Part shown: piece by piece, positions 11,489 to 23,205 of the stretch | Layout: each line of letters opens with the position of its first letter | Position numbering within the stretch: position 1 is the stretch's first letter | Source: Ilyonectria destructans | Lineage: Eukaryota > Ascomycota > Sordariomycetes > Hypocreales > Nectriaceae | Length of the DNA stretch: 64,000 nucleotides | NCBI GenBank assembly: GCA_020740775.1 | Contig: JAHEWK010000008.1 | Coordinates: 2,480,001 to 2,544,000, forward strand | Direction: 5' to 3' | Notes under the pieces: generated by a model | What the model saw: the letters and a program-made list of their open reading frames with translations, nothing else | What the model was told of the DNA's origin: nothing | The model's database searches: none | Made by a program: the position numbers and the translations under genes

Positions 11489-12923
11489 TCACCTCTTCTT
11501 CGTCCATCCCTTTGCATTGGAAACGCCCCTGATCCGCTTGGTGTACTTCCACAGGTGGCGGTACTTGGGACCTTGTCGCTTGGCCTCCCATCCGCGAGGC
11601 TTGACGGGCGGCTTGAGGCTGTGCACGCGCGTGGGGCGGAACTCGAGATCGGCGCCGGGGATCTCGTGGCGGGCCATGACGGCGGCCGTGTTGTCGTCCC
11701 AGACGGAGCGGAAGAGGTTGAAGCCGAAGGGCTGGAGGCCGAACTTGTCACGGAACGACTTGAGGGAGAAGCCGTCGCGGCTTGCGTAGAGCTCCTTGAG
11801 CTTGGCGACGTCGACCTTCTCGCCGGGCTTCTGCTCGAGGAGGTAGATGCCGAGACGGTGGTAGGGGGCGCCCTTCTGCGAGAAGGCGGGCAGCCAGGGC
11901 ACGGCAAGCTGGTCCTCACCCTTTATCCTGCTGAGGGGCAGGGAGGTGTCGGTGGGGTCGAGGGGGATGTTGGCGGCCAGGTAGTGGCAGCGCTTAGTGA
12001 AGCCGTCGTTCTCCGGGTCGGGGACGTCGGAGTCGAGGACGACAATGGAGACCATGCGCTCTCCCTTGTTGAAGACCTGGACGCGCAGGCGCGGGGGGTT
12101 CTCACTGACCAGGCTGTCGACGATGGTGCCGGGGGGGACCTTGAGCTTGCGGAAGTAGAGTTGGACGTCGGCCGAGGGCTCGAGCTTGGGCAGCACGTCG
12201 GGGACGATCTTGAACTGCTTGATTCGCTGGGTAATGAGGCGGTGGTCGTAGGAGCGCCACTTCTTCTCGGCGTAGTAGCGGTAGATGGGCTTGTTCATGT
12301 CGCCTGAGATGGTGGGTTAGCATGACGATTCAAGAGCAATCGCACGAATTGGGCCAATGTTTTCCCAGTTACAACTGCAATCCCAACAGCAACTTACCCA
12401 GTCCGTCCTCATAACGCTTCTTGACAATCGGGTCGTTGACGTCGGCGAGAATCTTGAGCTCGTCGGCATGTCTCCGCAGACTGGCCAGCTTTATGTTCTT
12501 CCTCTCCTGGCCGCCCTTGACCTCGGCGGCGTCCTTCTTCTCCAGCAGCGAAATCTTGTCGAGGGTCTGGGTGATCTGGCCCAGCTTCTGCTCGCGGTCG
12601 GCGGCGAGGATCTTGCGGGCGTCCTGGAAGGCCTGGTAGGGCAGGTGCTCAAAGGGAATGTCGGTGGTGGTGCGCATGGCGACGCGGCGGCGGCGGGAGC
12701 CAATTGGCATCTTGCCGGCCTTGACGAGCTGCTCCTCGAACTCGGGCAGCACCGTGTTGGGATCGAGGTCGAGCGGGTTGACCTCGGCCGGCGAAGTTGA
12801 AGCCGTCTCGGCCTGGGGCGGGACGTCGGCGGCGCGGGCGGCGGCGGAGGTGAAGGGCCGCACGAGGCATTGCGGGCGCAGCTGCCGGGCGAGCGGCCGG
12901 ACGACGGCCTGGCACCGCGACAT
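11489..12923 (-). CDS. MRPL35: mitochondrial large-subunit ribosomal protein mL38
   Basis: Component of the mitochondrial 54S ribosomal subunit (mL38/MRPL35, PEBP-like fold), imported into the matrix. Two exons, 12923-12398 and 12303-11489, with a 94-nt phase-1 intron, give 446 residues, near the usual length. The N-terminus (MSRCQAVVRPLARQLRPQ) is Arg-rich and free of acidic residues, as expected of a presequence. Exon 2 holds the PEBP-like region (SADVQLYFRKLKVPPGTIVD, later YHRLGIYLLEQ) and a basic tail ending KGWTKKR. The start is only 305 bp from the divergent YML6 start. Confidence 0.9.
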
Positions 12924-13228
12924 TGTGACGATGCGAGACGCTGGGCGCTGTGGGTGTGGAGGTGAAGGGCGGTCCAAAATCGATTCTATCACCGGATTCG
13001 TGCCAACGCAAAAAAAGCTCTGAGCTGGGATGTGCACCGCCGGAGGTTGCACGCCATGGGCCCCACTAAAGCCCCGGGAGCCTGCACTGGAGTGGACGGA
13101 AGTTGCCGCACCACTTTTCGCCGGCGTCACGATTTTCGACCCATCGCCAATTCGAGTTGAAGCATTCATCTCGACACAGCTCTCGCAGCACATCCGCCAC
13201 ACGACCAATCCCCCGGGGCGTGTACAAG
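12924..13228. promoter_or_regulatory. bidirectional promoter, MRPL35 / YML6
   Basis: 305 bp separate the ATGs of two divergent genes whose products both join the mitochondrial large ribosomal subunit, so it must hold both promoters. A CCAAT word lies at 13205-13209, inside the probable YML6 leader. No other element can be assigned with confidence. Confidence 0.7.
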
Positions 13229-14306
13229 ATGGCTGGAAAGGGAATTGGCTGTCTCGCCGAGGCCATGGGCGCCTTGCGCGTGGCTGCGACCAAGGTACGT
13301 TGCCGGCGTGGTGGAATCCGAATTGCAATAGCTCACAATGGACATAGCCCGCGACCTTCAGCAGGACGTTTACACGCACAATGGCCACAGAGGCATCCTC
13401 CGGTGAATCCAAGAAGTCTGCCCCTGTGGCTACTACCCAGGCCATTCTCGAGTCGTGGAACCCTAGTCAGTCTTCTCTCGCCATCATGTCGATGGCTTCA
13501 CCCACTCACACTCGACTCTTCTAGTCTCAACCGTCCCCCTCACCATCCACAACTTCCCCTCCCTGGAGCCGACGTCCCTCGAGCAATGGTCCGTCAACCA
13601 CCTCTACCTCCCCCTCCGCCGAGACCTCCTCCACCTCGCCGTCGTCTACGAGGGTGACAACACCCGCCAAGGCACCGCTTCCACCAAGACCCGCTACGAC
13701 GTCCACGGCTCCCACCGCAAGATGCGACCCCAGAAGGGCACCGGCCGCGCCCGCATGGGCACCAAGCAGAGCCCCATCAACCGCGGTGGCGGCAAGACGT
13801 TTGGCCCGCAGCCCCGCGACTTCGGCACCAACCTCAACCGCAAGGTTTACGACAAGGCCTGGCGCACCGCCCTGAGCTACCGCTACCGCAAGGGAGACCT
13901 GATCGTCTGCGAGGACGGCATGAACCTGGCCCTACCCGCCGATTTTGAGCTGGTGGCCGGCCAGTACCTAAAGGACGGCCTGAGGGAGACGTACCTCAAG
14001 CGATATATGACGGGAGTCCTGGGCAACCTTGGCCTTGGACGGGCCAGCGGCCGCACCCTGTTTGTAACGGGCGACCGCCGAGAGGCGCTTTTCGAGGCCA
14101 TGGAGCAGGTGCCCCAGGACGGGCGGGTGCTCGATATCGAAGATGTGGATGTCAAGGACCTCCTCGAGACCGGCAAGCTGGTCCTGGAGCGAAGCGTGCT
14201 AAAGGAGTTGATTGAGCAGCACCAGAGCGACCTGGTGAGCAAGGTCGTGATGCAAGGCCTTGTCAAGGGCGGGCCTGCTGTCGGGACAAAGATCCTCGGC
14301 GCTTAA
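13229..14306 (+). CDS. YML6: mitochondrial large-subunit ribosomal protein uL4m
   Basis: Mitochondrial uL4, a core protein of the 54S subunit lining the exit tunnel. Three exons: 13229-13294, 13348-13465 and 13525-14306, with introns of 53 and 59 nt, giving 321 residues. The uL4 signature is clear after about residue 110: HGSHRKMRPQKGTGRARMG, then SPINRGGGKTFGPQPRDF, the part that contacts rRNA. The spliced N-terminus is basic and Ser/Thr-rich (about 45 residues), suitable as a mitochondrial presequence. Exon 2 uses a GTCAGT donor. Divergent from MRPL35 and convergent with PGS1. Confidence 0.92.
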
Positions 14307-14571
14307 GCGGTGTTGTGATGTGAGCAGGCGATTTAGTGACCTGTGTAGACTAGACATTGTACTATTCTGTATACAAAAATCCCACGTCAAGGGACACGAT
14401 ACACTTCTGCATGTTGCCTCCTGTTTCCAAATGGGGTGAAGTTCATAAGTTTAAAGGTGGGTATAATCTTGAATTAAATCCAGGGCTGAAGCTGAACCGC
14501 AAGACTCAAAAACCTGGGTGATGGTTCTTCGTACCCCTAATCTACAACGACCGCGAGGTCTCATATATGTA

Positions 14572-16321
14572 TCACAAAGCCCCGCCAACCAGCGAGACAA
14601 TCCACATGGCCACGCGCACCTTGAGCCCAACTCTGCGCTCGTTGACGGCCAAGTCATCCCTAGTGACCTTGGCGGCGTGCTCCTGCAGCCAGCGCTGCTC
14701 GTCGGCCAGCTGCGCCTTGAGGCCGTCATCGCGCGTGACGATCAGGGCGCCGGCCTCGAGGTCGTGCGAGTAACTGCGCTTAGTGTAGTTAGAGCTGCCG
14801 ATGATGCTCATGGCCGGGTGCGCGTCGCCCGGCATGGTGACCCAGAGGCCCTTGGCGTGGTACGTCCAGCCGCCGGGCTGCCCGACGACGCCGTAGCGCC
14901 ACTCCTTGAGCGTGATGGAGGCGTCGCGGCCCTCGTGGTGCACGCGGTGCAGGAAGCGCCGCGCGAGCAGCGTGTAGGCGTCTGGGAGGAGGCCCGACAC
15001 GCCCTTGGACTGGTAGAAGCCGTTTGCTTCCGGGTGCGCGGTGATGACGGTGTTGTTGGAGGATGCGGTGCCCATGAGGAGCTTCGTCAGTGAGGGGGCG
15101 GGGTTGAAGTAGCCGGCGGTAAAGGTCCACGAGGAGTCGCGGTAGGCAGGGGATCCTAGCGTCTTGAGGATGTGGGTGACGATGGGAAGCTCGGTGGAGG
15201 TGTCGGGCTTCATGATCTGGGACATCTGGCCGAGCATGTACACCCTCGTGTCTGCGATGTCTCCGGATGTGGGCTTGGCGCCGGGCTGTATCAGGGCCTG
15301 CAGCGTCGACGTGGTGCTCTTGATAAAGGACTCAGGCTTCTCCAAGGGCGACGGCGCCGAGTTGGACTTGGGCCATGCGAGGGTGAATCCCGCAGCTTCA
15401 TCCTGAGATGGCTCGACGAGGAAGCTGAACGACCCGACGCCTGAGTGGACCTGCCAGAAGTGCTCCGTGATCTCCTTGGAGGAGAACAGATGGTATCGAT
15501 CCTGGCGGTTGGTGAAGTAGTCGGTAGACAGGTTGGCGCTGGACATTGTCAGTTAGTCGTTCTCTAATCCCAATTCTTGTCAGAGCCGCAACATACCCAG
15601 ACATGATAAGCTCATCATCCACACCATACAGCTTCATGTGCTGCAACCCCCACCCCTCGTTAATCCTCTTGGGGATGTACTGCTTCCGCAGCCCCGTCAG
15701 GTTGGGCGTGTGATACATGCGGATCTCGACCCGGTCCGCGCCAAACTCCGTCACCAGCGGCGCCAGCAACGAAGCGCTCGACGGCTCGGGCGCCTCCCGC
15801 GTGCCGCGCAGCGCATCGCTAAGGATGCTCAGCTTGAGCCCCGGCGTCCTTCGCAACGCCTCCTGCAGCGTCTCGATGAGCTCCTTTTCCGACTTGCCAA
15901 TGTACAGCGTCGACAGGAAGATGCGGCTTCGGGCGTTGCGGATTCGGTCCTAGTCCTGGCATCAGCCCCAGATGTTCCTTTCGTTCTCGTCGGTGGTGCA
16001 GCCGCAGCGCAAGTCGCCTCGCTACACACGCAGGCCGTCTCGTCTAACCTTGAGCGTCTCGTAAAACTCGGCCGGCGTCTTGATGATGCGGATCTGGTCG
16101 CCCCGGACGTCGAAGCTCGGGGCCAGGCGGTCCAGCTCGCTGACGAACGGCGCCAGGGCTCCGACGCCGGTCACCGGGCCGGCGGGCGACACCGGAGCTC
16201 CTCCGGCGGGCATCGAGTACCGTCTGCACTGGAAGCGCGTGGCGGGCGCATGGGGCGCGGCCGCTTTGAACACGGGGGCGCGGAGCTTCGCGGTGCAGCG
16301 GGTGCAGCTCCGGACGAGCAT
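14572..16321 (-). CDS. PGS1: phosphatidylglycerophosphate synthase
   Basis: Makes phosphatidylglycerol phosphate from CDP-diacylglycerol and glycerol-3-phosphate, the first committed step to cardiolipin at the mitochondrial inner membrane. Three exons: 16321-16049, 15949-15597 and 15538-14572, with introns of 99 and 58 nt, giving 530 residues. Both phospholipase-D-type HKD motifs are visible: HMKLYGVDDELIMSG (His195, Lys197), which runs straight into GANLSTDYFTNRQDRY across intron 2, and YHAKGLW (about His436, Lys438) with the downstream IIGSSNYTKRS. The N-terminus (MLVRSCTRCTAKLRAPVFKA) looks like a presequence. The start is 252 bp from the divergent NDUFA12 start. Confidence 0.92.
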
Positions 16322-16573
16322 TGCGCAATTGGCCTGTCTGCCGGTTGCTGTCGTCGACTTTTGGTGGTACTAAGATCAAGGGTCTTGATGAAGCTCTCGC
16401 CTCGAAATATTATGACAATTTGGGTACGTACCATAGGCTGTCATGGATGGGGCTGGTGCAGGGGTGTGGCTTAGCCGCGGTTCATCCGGCCCGGGCCATC
16501 TTCAACTACCTCGACTTTCTCGAATGCATCCAGACCTCCCCAACGCCGACGTCAATTGCCGCCAACCGCAACC
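16322..16573. promoter_or_regulatory. bidirectional promoter, PGS1 / NDUFA12
   Basis: 252 bp between the divergent ATGs of PGS1 and the complex I subunit gene. It must carry both promoters and both 5' leaders. No specific element is claimed. Confidence 0.65.
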
Positions 16574-17229
16574 ATGTCGACCATCTCCCGAACGCTGAGC
16601 AACCTGTACAAGGTTGGCGTCAAGGTACGTGCCGCCCCCAAGCCGCCAATTGCGCCCGCCGAGCCTCCAAACCGCTGACTCCCCGCACAGGATTACTTCA
16701 AGCAGTTGCTGGTACGTAGCCGACGCCCTCAAACCACGCCGACCAGCTTTGACTAACGCCGCCCGCTCGCCCCGAACAGTACATCGGTACGCACCCAGAC
16801 GATGCTCCCGCGACGAGGAACGAGGACTAACCATTCCCGCAGGTGACACCAAGTACGGTCGTCTCGTGGGTACCGACCGCGCCGGCAACAAGTTCTTCGA
16901 GAACAACGAGGAATTGCCGCTGCGAACCCGCTGGGTCGAGTACGCCAAGCACGACTACGACGCCGCCCACATCGAGCCCGGTTGGCACGCCTGGATCAGC
17001 TACTCCCTCGATGCCCCTCCGACCGAGGACGCGCTGATCAAGGCCGGCACTCGCCACTTCGAGCCCACGAAGGCCATCCCCAACTACACCCAAACCCGCG
17101 GCGCCTTCAAGACATACAACACGTACGTTTCGTCCAGAGAAGTCATCGACCGGACAGAGAGTGCTAACAAAATGCAGTACCAAGCCCAAGATTCAGGCTT
17201 GGCAGCCCGTGGCAACCCCCCGGGCATAA
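16574..17229 (+). CDS. NDUFA12: complex I accessory subunit NDUFA12
   Basis: Accessory subunit of NADH:ubiquinone oxidoreductase at the matrix arm/membrane junction. Five exons: 16574-16624 (51 nt), 16691-16711 (21 nt), 16780-16786 (7 nt), 16843-17122 (280 nt) and 17178-17229 (52 nt), giving 136 residues, normal for the family. The core DTKYGRLVGTDRAGNKFFE plus ENNEELPLRTRWVEY and PGWHAWISY are diagnostic. The three tiny 5' exons spell MSTISRTLSNLYKVGVK, DYFKQLL and YIG, and all junctions keep frame with GT-AG ends. The 7-nt exon is required: without it, exon 4 is out of frame. The C-terminus is KPKIQAWQPVATPRA. Divergent from PGS1 and convergent with NNT. Confidence 0.9.
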
Positions 17230-17513
17230 GGGAGAGCATCGGTTGCAGGACGCGTGTGTACATATTTCCAACATCGGGATTAGACGAATGGAGCTCTGAA
17301 GAAAAAATACCACCGAAACGGTGTTGAATTCAAACCAAATCTCTCAATGTGCCGCTTGCGTGCGACAGAGTTCGCACAGCGACTAATGCAGAACATATCT
17401 AGCATCTAGGAAATATGTTGACGCTATCTATCCGCTGCGAGATGGAATCGCTCACACTACTAAGAAACATGCAAAGCAGGACATGACTCAATTCTTTATA
17501 CTTCCAAATGCAA

Positions 17514-20500
17514 CTACGACTTCGATTCGATAGCCGACTTGATAGCTACAGGGTTGTCAGTGTGAGGGATAGAGAAAGGTGGCAGAATACTAACCTTCAC
17601 ATGTAACTCTAGCGTCACCAAACAGCATTCTTGCGTTGGGCATGTAGAACATGGGGTTCGGCACATCCGCTATAACTCGTTAGCGAATGCTTGTTTCCGG
17701 ATTTGGGAACACTTACCATATCCACTCGCCAAGCTCCTCTTCATCACAACCACCTGCTTAGCCTTCCAAGCATGAAGCACGGGCATGCCTTCAATCGAAC
17801 TGCCCTTCTCCATGGCGATTGGGTTCACTGTATCATTGGCGCCAATCACCACAGCTAGGTCAGTCTCGGGGAAGTCGTCGTTGATCTCGTCCATTTCCAG
17901 AACGATGTCATACGGCACGCTCGCTTCCGCGAGAAGTACGTTGCACTGCCCAGGCATGCGACCTGCCACGGGATGGATCGCGAACCGGACCTTGATTCCC
18001 TTGGCACGCAGCGTCGAGACAATGCTCGATAGGGCGTACTGCGCTTTGGCCACAGCCATGCCATAACCGACGATCAGGATGACGGACTCAGAGTTGAGCA
18101 ACGAGTCTGCAAGTTCGTCTACAGTGGTTTTCGTAACTTCTCCTTGGGGTTTGTATTCTTGTACCGCTGTTGTCGTTCCTATCCCACCAAACAAGACGTT
18201 GGTGAGAGAGCGATTCATGGCCACGCACATTACGTATGAGAGGATAGAACCAGATACGCCTATCAGGGCTCCAACACTTGTTAACAGTGGATTGTCAAGC
18301 ATGAAGCCTTCGGCCACAAGTGCAAATCCACTGTATGCGTTGAGAACCGTGATGACGACAGCTATAAAATATGAGCATCATCGTTGTACTGCGCAAGGAC
18401 TTGACTTACGCATATCGGCACCACCAATTGCTGACGTGGTGGTGTATCCCTTGATGAAACTCATCGCGGCATTGGCTGCCAGCGCTCCGGCTGCAATCAT
18501 GGGGCTTCCCGGAGCCATTGTGATAAAGGCGCCCATAGTAGCGGCGTTACTTGCCAGTAATCCTGAGTTGATGACATGACGACCAGGTAAGAGCTTGGGC
18601 TTGGACGACATGCGGCCACCAAGCTTGAGGAAGGCCACGATGGAACCTGTAAAGGTAATGCCACCTGTTGGAGTGTTAGTATTGCAATATGGATAGCTGC
18701 AACAAGAATCTTACCAATAAGAACTCCAAGATATGCTGTTACCATGTGAAGTGTGGTAATATCTACACTTCCAACTTCTGCCATGACGCTGCCAATGCTG
18801 GTCAAGACGGCGGCGAGACCTACAACGGAATGAAGGGCGGCAACGGTCTGAGGGAGGTCGGTGGGCGTGATTCGCTTGCCGATGAGGAATCCTGATATCC
18901 TAGTCAGTCTCCATGCTTGAATCTCTGGCGGGGCTACATACCAGCAAGGACACCCATAGTAGCAAGGCCACCAAACTGTGCGAGAACCTCGGGGGAGAAA
19001 CCGGCGGCGAGCAAGCTAGCTAGTACACCGGTGCCGACACCGAGCATGCCAAGCATGTTACCCATGCGGGCAGTGGTTTGAGAGGCCAGGCTAGAGAGAG
19101 AACCGATACACAGCATAGAGCTAGCCAGGTAACCAGCTTGGACAAGGCCAGCAGCGCCCGTCGAGGCGGCAGCGACGAAACCACCACCACAGAGAAGAGC
19201 CGGGATACCATAGAGCCAAGGGTACTCGGGAGGATCAGTCGGTCCTAATAACAGTTAGAAGTGTCAGGCTTTAGTATCTTTAGGCTTAGCTCACGCTTGA
19301 ACATGTCCAGCATGCGCTTCGTGATGACGAAGCCACCACCAACATTGACAAATGCAAGAAGAACACTGAGAGCTCCGAAAACTTGAGGGATCGTCTCTGG
19401 AACATATCCACCGCCGAGGATGAACAAACCACCAACACCGACCATACCAGAGATTGCATTGGTGACACTCATCAAGGGTGAGTGCAGGGCAGGGGCGACA
19501 CCCCAGATGACGCGGTAACCGATCAGACTAGCGAGAGAGAAGGTGAAGGCATTAGACATGAGCAGCGGGCTGGTGAACTTTCCGAGGGCTAAAACACCGC
19601 CCATACCCGCGGTGATGCCAGCAACCTCGCGCGTCTTCTTCTGCCACGGGGTCAACTCAACGGACTCAACGAGTACGGCCTTGGCTTCATCCTTGGCTGG
19701 TGCAGGAGGAGGAGTTGGTCTGGGAGCTGGAGGCAGAATTTCGCCGTTTTGAGTGACAATGGATCCGCGGACGACTACATCCTCCAGATCGATGCCGAAT
19801 TCGTTGGTTCTTGGGGCCATGGAGAGGAGCAGCTTGGTGATGTTGTTGGAGTAGAGCGTGGATGACTGGGTGGGCAACCGGGATGGCAGATCAGCGTATC
19901 CTGTCATATCGGTCAGCACGAATGGTTGAAATTGACAGCAAACGGCCACTTACCAATGATCTTGACGTCGTTGTAAGTCGCCAACTTGCCCTTCACGGTA
20001 GCCTCACAGTTGCCTCCAGCCTCGGCGGCCAAGTCAACAATGACGCTTCCGGGTTTCATAACGTCGAGCATGTCCTTAGTAATGAGCTTAGGGGCAGGCT
20101 TGCCGGGAATCAGAGCAGTCGTGATGATGATGTCAACATCCCTAGCCTGCTCCTTGAACAGCTTCATCTCAGCCTCGATAAACTCCTTGCTCATCTCCTT
20201 GGCATAGCCGCCGGCGCCATCACCGTCCTCTTCCATCTCAACCTCAATGAACTCGGCGCCTAGGGACTGGACCTGCTCACGCGCAGCAGGTCTCGTGTCG
20301 AAGCCACGTACAATGGCACCCATGCGACGAGCAGTAGCGATAGCGCTCAAACCAGCAACACCGGCACCAATAACTAGGACTTTGCAGGGGGGGATCTTGC
20401 CGGCGGCAGTGACTTGGCCGGTCAAGAATCTTCCAAAGACGTTGGATGCCTCGAGAACGGCCTTGTAGCCGGCAATATTGGCCATGCTGCTCAGGGCATC

Positions 20501-21275
20501 GAAGACTTGGGCACGTGAGATACGAGGCACCATGTCCATGGCAAAGGTGGTGGCCTTTCTAGCAGCAATCTTTTCGACGAGGTCCTTGTTCTGGGCAGGC
20601 TGGAGGAAGGAGAGGATGGTCTGGCCCTCCTTGATGGCGTCGACTTCTCGGAGCTCAGGGCCACGGACCTTGAGGACAATGTCGGCATTGGCCCAGACAT
20701 CCTTGCTGTCGACAAGAGTTGCGCCAGCCTTTTCGTAGGCAGCGTCGAGAAAATCAGCGGCTGTGCCAGCCCCGCGCTCGACCAAGACCTTGCCGAAGCC
20801 CTTCTTCTTCAGCAGAATGACATTGGCAGGAGTGAGAGCCACACGTCGCTCGTCGGGGAAAATTTCCTTGGGCACGCCGACTGCGAGCTCACTGTAGGGC
20901 GTGGATGGGGGCAAGACAACAGTCGAGTAGGTGCTCGGGTCGGGAGGTGACGAGGTTGCGACGGCGGAGGCGGAGGCGTGCCGAATAAGTGCGACAGACT
21001 TGGCGAGCACCGGAACGAGTGCGCGGTGACTAGAGGCCGAGGGGATGGAGCTGTGCCATTGCCTCCCACGGGACAAGGCAATTGAGTCTGTATCGCGCCA
21101 AAATATTGCCGGTCAGCTGAGAAATTTTCATCGGGAGCTCGGGAACTCAAGGAAGAGTCATAGACTTGCCTCGGAGTCGCAAAGTGTGTGTCGCAAAGAG
21201 ACGCGGAGCTGCGCAGAGCTCGGGCGTAGCCGAAGCCGAGGCCGAAGCCATCGGACGAAGCACGCTGGAAGCCAT
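17514..21275 (-). CDS. NNT: proton-translocating NAD(P) transhydrogenase
   Basis: Mitochondrial inner-membrane enzyme that uses the proton gradient to reduce NADP+ with NADH. Nine exons: 21275-21170, 21087-19954, 19900-19295, 19244-18942, 18891-18715, 18664-18410, 18361-17717, 17669-17595 and 17545-17514. The product is 1110 residues. Domain I (NAD-binding) follows a presequence of about 95 residues: [18 protein letters not shown], then GAGVAG at 276-281. Domain II (membrane) occupies the middle exons, with many Gly-rich TM helices. Domain III (NADP-binding) has [11 protein letters not shown] and [19 protein letters not shown], and the end is SAIESKS. The alpha-beta fusion order with dI first matches the single-chain mitochondrial enzyme. 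Intron 1 has a GC donor (GAG|GCAAGT), the usual GC-AG consensus; it places an ATG start upstream of a frame that otherwise begins with TTG. Confidence 0.93.
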
Positions 21276-23205
21276 GGCGCAAAGGGGTCGTAAAGACTGC
21301 AATTACGAACCAGCTACAGCTCTCGAAATATCATTTGTGTAATTATAATTTGGTGGTGGTGGCTGTCTTGCGCGGTGGAGCTGAGCGGGAGTGAGAGCGA
21401 GTATCGGAGCTGGCCCAGCTGGGCGTGGGCGTGGGCGATGCAGGGTGACGTTGGAGGCTCAAGCAGACTTACAGCCACTGCGGCGATGGACGGTGCAAAG
21501 GAACAAAAAACCGTGTTACCGGAGCAAAGGACAAGACAAAGCCTTTCTACGAGCTTTGGGTCTGGCCTTGAGTCCTCGGGCTTTGCTTCGAGACAAAAAA
21601 GGACAAAGAAAAAAGAAGAAAGAGGGAGAAAGAAGGAGAGAGCGCCGCAGGAAGGCAGAAAAGGAAGGAAGGCACGAGGAGGGGTCTGTCTGGGTTGTCT
21701 GGGCTGTCTCTGACTCTCTCCCGTCCGCGCCTCCCTCCAGCCGTTTCCCGATCGGCTACCTAGGAAGGTACTACCTACGAGACACACCCACAACACGCAC
21801 CCCATGCCCGAGGCTTCAGGCCCCCCCGGATTGCCTGAGGCGTCACGTCACTCGAGTCGCCAATGCACCACTCACCACTGGCTGCTGGAGGGCGGCGAGG
21901 GCCCCCGAAGCCCCCGAAGCCTCCGGCCGGAAACCCCCAAGCCACGGCAGACGATCAATTAGCCGGTGGCCCGACCCCCCTGAAACTCTGGGCGCAGCGC
22001 TGGGCGAGCCCCCTGGCCGAGGTGTCTCTGGCGGGCAATGGTGGGAATTGGCGGGCCCTGACCAGCAATGGTGGGCAAACTCTGGGCCAGTGTGGGGTGA
22101 TGTGCGCTAAAGCCGCTAACAAAACCCGGGGGCGGGGCATGCCCCTCCTGGTCCAAGTTGTGCCCCCTGCGGAGAACCTTCTCAAGCACCACCCCTCCAA
22201 GAATTCCAAGGCTTCGAACAGTGCACCACTTACCATGGGATTGGATTGCGCTACTCTAGGACTCGGAGGCGTCCAATCCCACTAATACACATGAACTCAT
22301 CACCAAACAAAGGGGGGTCGCCCTGGCGACCTAGTGGCTAGAGCCGCGACGCATGGCACCGCGGGTCATCGTACACACCATGTACCAGCGTCGATGAGGC
22401 AGGGAATGGACGGTGCAGGGTATCGCTGATGGAGGGGGGGAAGAGGGGGAATGGTAAGCGAAGTCAAACCTGCTGAGCAGCCCCTAGCCAACGGCCTGAT
22501 CGATCCGCTGATGCAGGGCCTTGGCGGCTCCCGTTCGGTGTGTTTTCCATCCTTCTCCTGCAGACAAGAGGGTGTCCTGTTCGGATCTTTCTTCGGGTCG
22601 ATGTTCGGGAACCGATCGGAAAACGGGCTGGAGAGGTATCACGATGCCAGGTGTAGATGAGGGGAATGAGCCAAGATGTGGGAGAGCCCAAGATGCGGGA
22701 GAACCCCAGATATTCCCAACCCCAGACAGGAGATGGTTTCACTAGACTCCATCTCCAGATGCCAGCCAGACCAGATACCCGATACAGTACGTACATCTGT
22801 AGCCTTCCGCTATTTGTAACAAATCGCATGTCACTGGGGCGCCCAAGTCCTCGCTTCGTGACCCATCTATCCACCCGTCAAAGAGCGGCCCGAGCCTGGT
22901 CTGCTCATCGTACCCGCTTGCCAGTCTAATCTTACGTATGCTTCCTACGAGGCCTTCAACGCCTTGAGACGACGTCTATTCATCAGAATGCTTACACCGA
23001 GTGCTTCCAACAAGCGCCAAAACATGTTTATAAATGAGCGACTTCAGTTTGAGACAGACACTAAGCTAAACGAGTGGCTTCCTCCATATCCCAAGAACCC
23101 TCTGGGGGTCTGTTGCTTTATCCCATCCTTGCCTTCCCCTCTCCGTGTTCAACCCATACCGTCATTCTTCGAGGAATTCCACAAGCGTCCCAATCCCAAG
23201 TAACC
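21276..23205. other. NNT promoter and gene-free spacer
   Basis: About 1.9 kb. The stretch 21590-21690 is almost pure purine on the + strand (pyrimidine on the NNT coding strand), as in CT-rich promoters or leaders of highly expressed fungal genes. Overlapping frames here (for example 21391-22110) are Arg/Lys/Pro-rich products of that composition and not credible proteins. Confidence 0.5.

Noticed and set aside
11555..12307. 250-codon + strand ORF, Val/Leu/Gly-rich
   Set aside because: Antisense shadow of MRPL35 exon 2, GC-rich third positions.
21391..22110. 239-codon ORF upstream of NNT
   Set aside because: Arg/Lys/Pro-rich translation of a purine tract and GC-rich spacer; no domain, no start context.
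22320..22370. tRNA-like A-box (CCTAGTGGCTAGAGC)
   Set aside because: No B box and no cloverleaf can be drawn.
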